NCBI RefSeq assembly: GCF_000003855.2 | Contig: NW_003101641.1 | Location: 232,867 to 250,350, forward strand | DNA: 17,484 nucleotides | Reading direction: 5' to 3' | Source of the DNA: Blastomyces gilchristii SLH14081 | Lineage: Eukaryota > Ascomycota > Eurotiomycetes > Onygenales > Ajellomycetaceae | Part shown: piece by piece, positions 17,327 to 17,484 of the stretch | Layout of the letters: every line of letters starts with the position of its first letter | Position numbering within the stretch: the first letter of the stretch is position 1 | Notes under the pieces: model-generated | Database searches by the model: none | What the model was told of the DNA's origin: nothing | What the model saw: the letters and a program-made list of their open reading frames with translations, nothing else | Program-made: the position numbers and the translations under genes

Positions 17327-17484
17327 AGTTAGAAGAATACAATTTCATTTAATTACGAAAAAAGTTTGTATAACTGAATTCAATTGAATTTAAATAAAAC
17401 AGAAGAAATATCTCTGTTCTAATATATATACAAACACTTAAATAATCAAAAATATCTGAAGTAACAATAACAGATTTGAAAATA
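17327..17484. other. AT-rich flank after LTR D
   Basis: No feature is seen here. It does not resemble the continuation of the gag interrupted at 1416, so it does not rejoin element X. It may be host DNA or another decayed repeat. Confidence 0.55.

Noticed and set aside
17181..17387. Open frame of 68 codons on the + strand at the right edge
   Set aside because: It runs across the hAT terminus, the target duplication and the end of LTR D, so it cannot be a conserved gene.
1..17484. CRISPR array, tRNA or rRNA genes, or a host protein gene
   Set aside because: No regularly spaced repeats, no cloverleaf or rRNA-like stretch, and no undamaged long frame were seen on either strand.
1..17484. Centromere or large cargo-carrying transposon
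   Set aside because: AT-rich mutated repeats are common at fungal centromeres, but nothing here is specific to one. No tyrosine recombinase or cargo gene set of a giant element was seen.

Overview
This window is a gene-poor, AT-rich graveyard of nested transposable elements, most likely from a filamentous ascomycete (Pezizomycotina-like). The reasons are the families present: a chromodomain-bearing Ty3/Gypsy LTR retrotransposon, a Tad1-like LINE with an RNase H domain, and an Activator-type hAT transposon with short GTAAGT...CTAAC...AG introns. There is also pervasive C-to-T / G-to-A mutation, which has put stop codons in every element. No intact host gene, tRNA or rRNA was seen. The species cannot be told from the sequence.

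Layout. (1) 1-274: featureless AT-rich DNA. (2) 275-1416: a Gypsy 5' LTR (LTR A, + strand) and its gag, cut off at 1416. (3) 1417-3282: a 3' LTR (LTR B) with the integrase-chromodomain end of pol, both on the - strand. (4) 3283-about 7960: a LINE on the - strand with the end of ORF1, then ORF2 (endonuclease, reverse transcriptase, RNase H, terminal Cys/His motif), a 3' UTR with a hairpin and a (TAA)5 tail. (5) About 7961-9147: the second half of an integrase, a chromodomain and a 3' LTR (LTR C), all on the + strand. (6) 9148-11323: gag, zinc knuckle, protease and the start of pol on the - strand, running from the 5' LTR D. (7) 11324-17326: LTR D, split near its end by a complete hAT transposon (11590-17315) flanked by a perfect 8-bp target duplication. 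(8) 17327-17484: AT-rich flank.

Relations. The four LTRs belong to one Gypsy family. They are arranged A(+) B(-) C(+) D(-), which makes a broken palindrome centred on the LINE. The simplest reading is that a - strand Gypsy element (5' LTR D, 3' LTR B) landed in the gag of an older + strand copy (LTR A) and was itself interrupted by another + copy (LTR C) and by the LINE, with later deletions at the centre. The hAT insertion in LTR D came after LTR D was in place. It carries a transposase relic with three introns and, upstream, an unidentified second coding relic whose last exon is much less mutated than its surroundings.

The mutation pattern is odd. CpG and CpC/GpG are almost gone while CpA/TpG stay abundant, which is the reverse of the classical CpA-directed RIP signature. 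Nothing here looks functional as protein. The value of the window lies in its mutational record, its insertion history and the unidentified hAT passenger gene.
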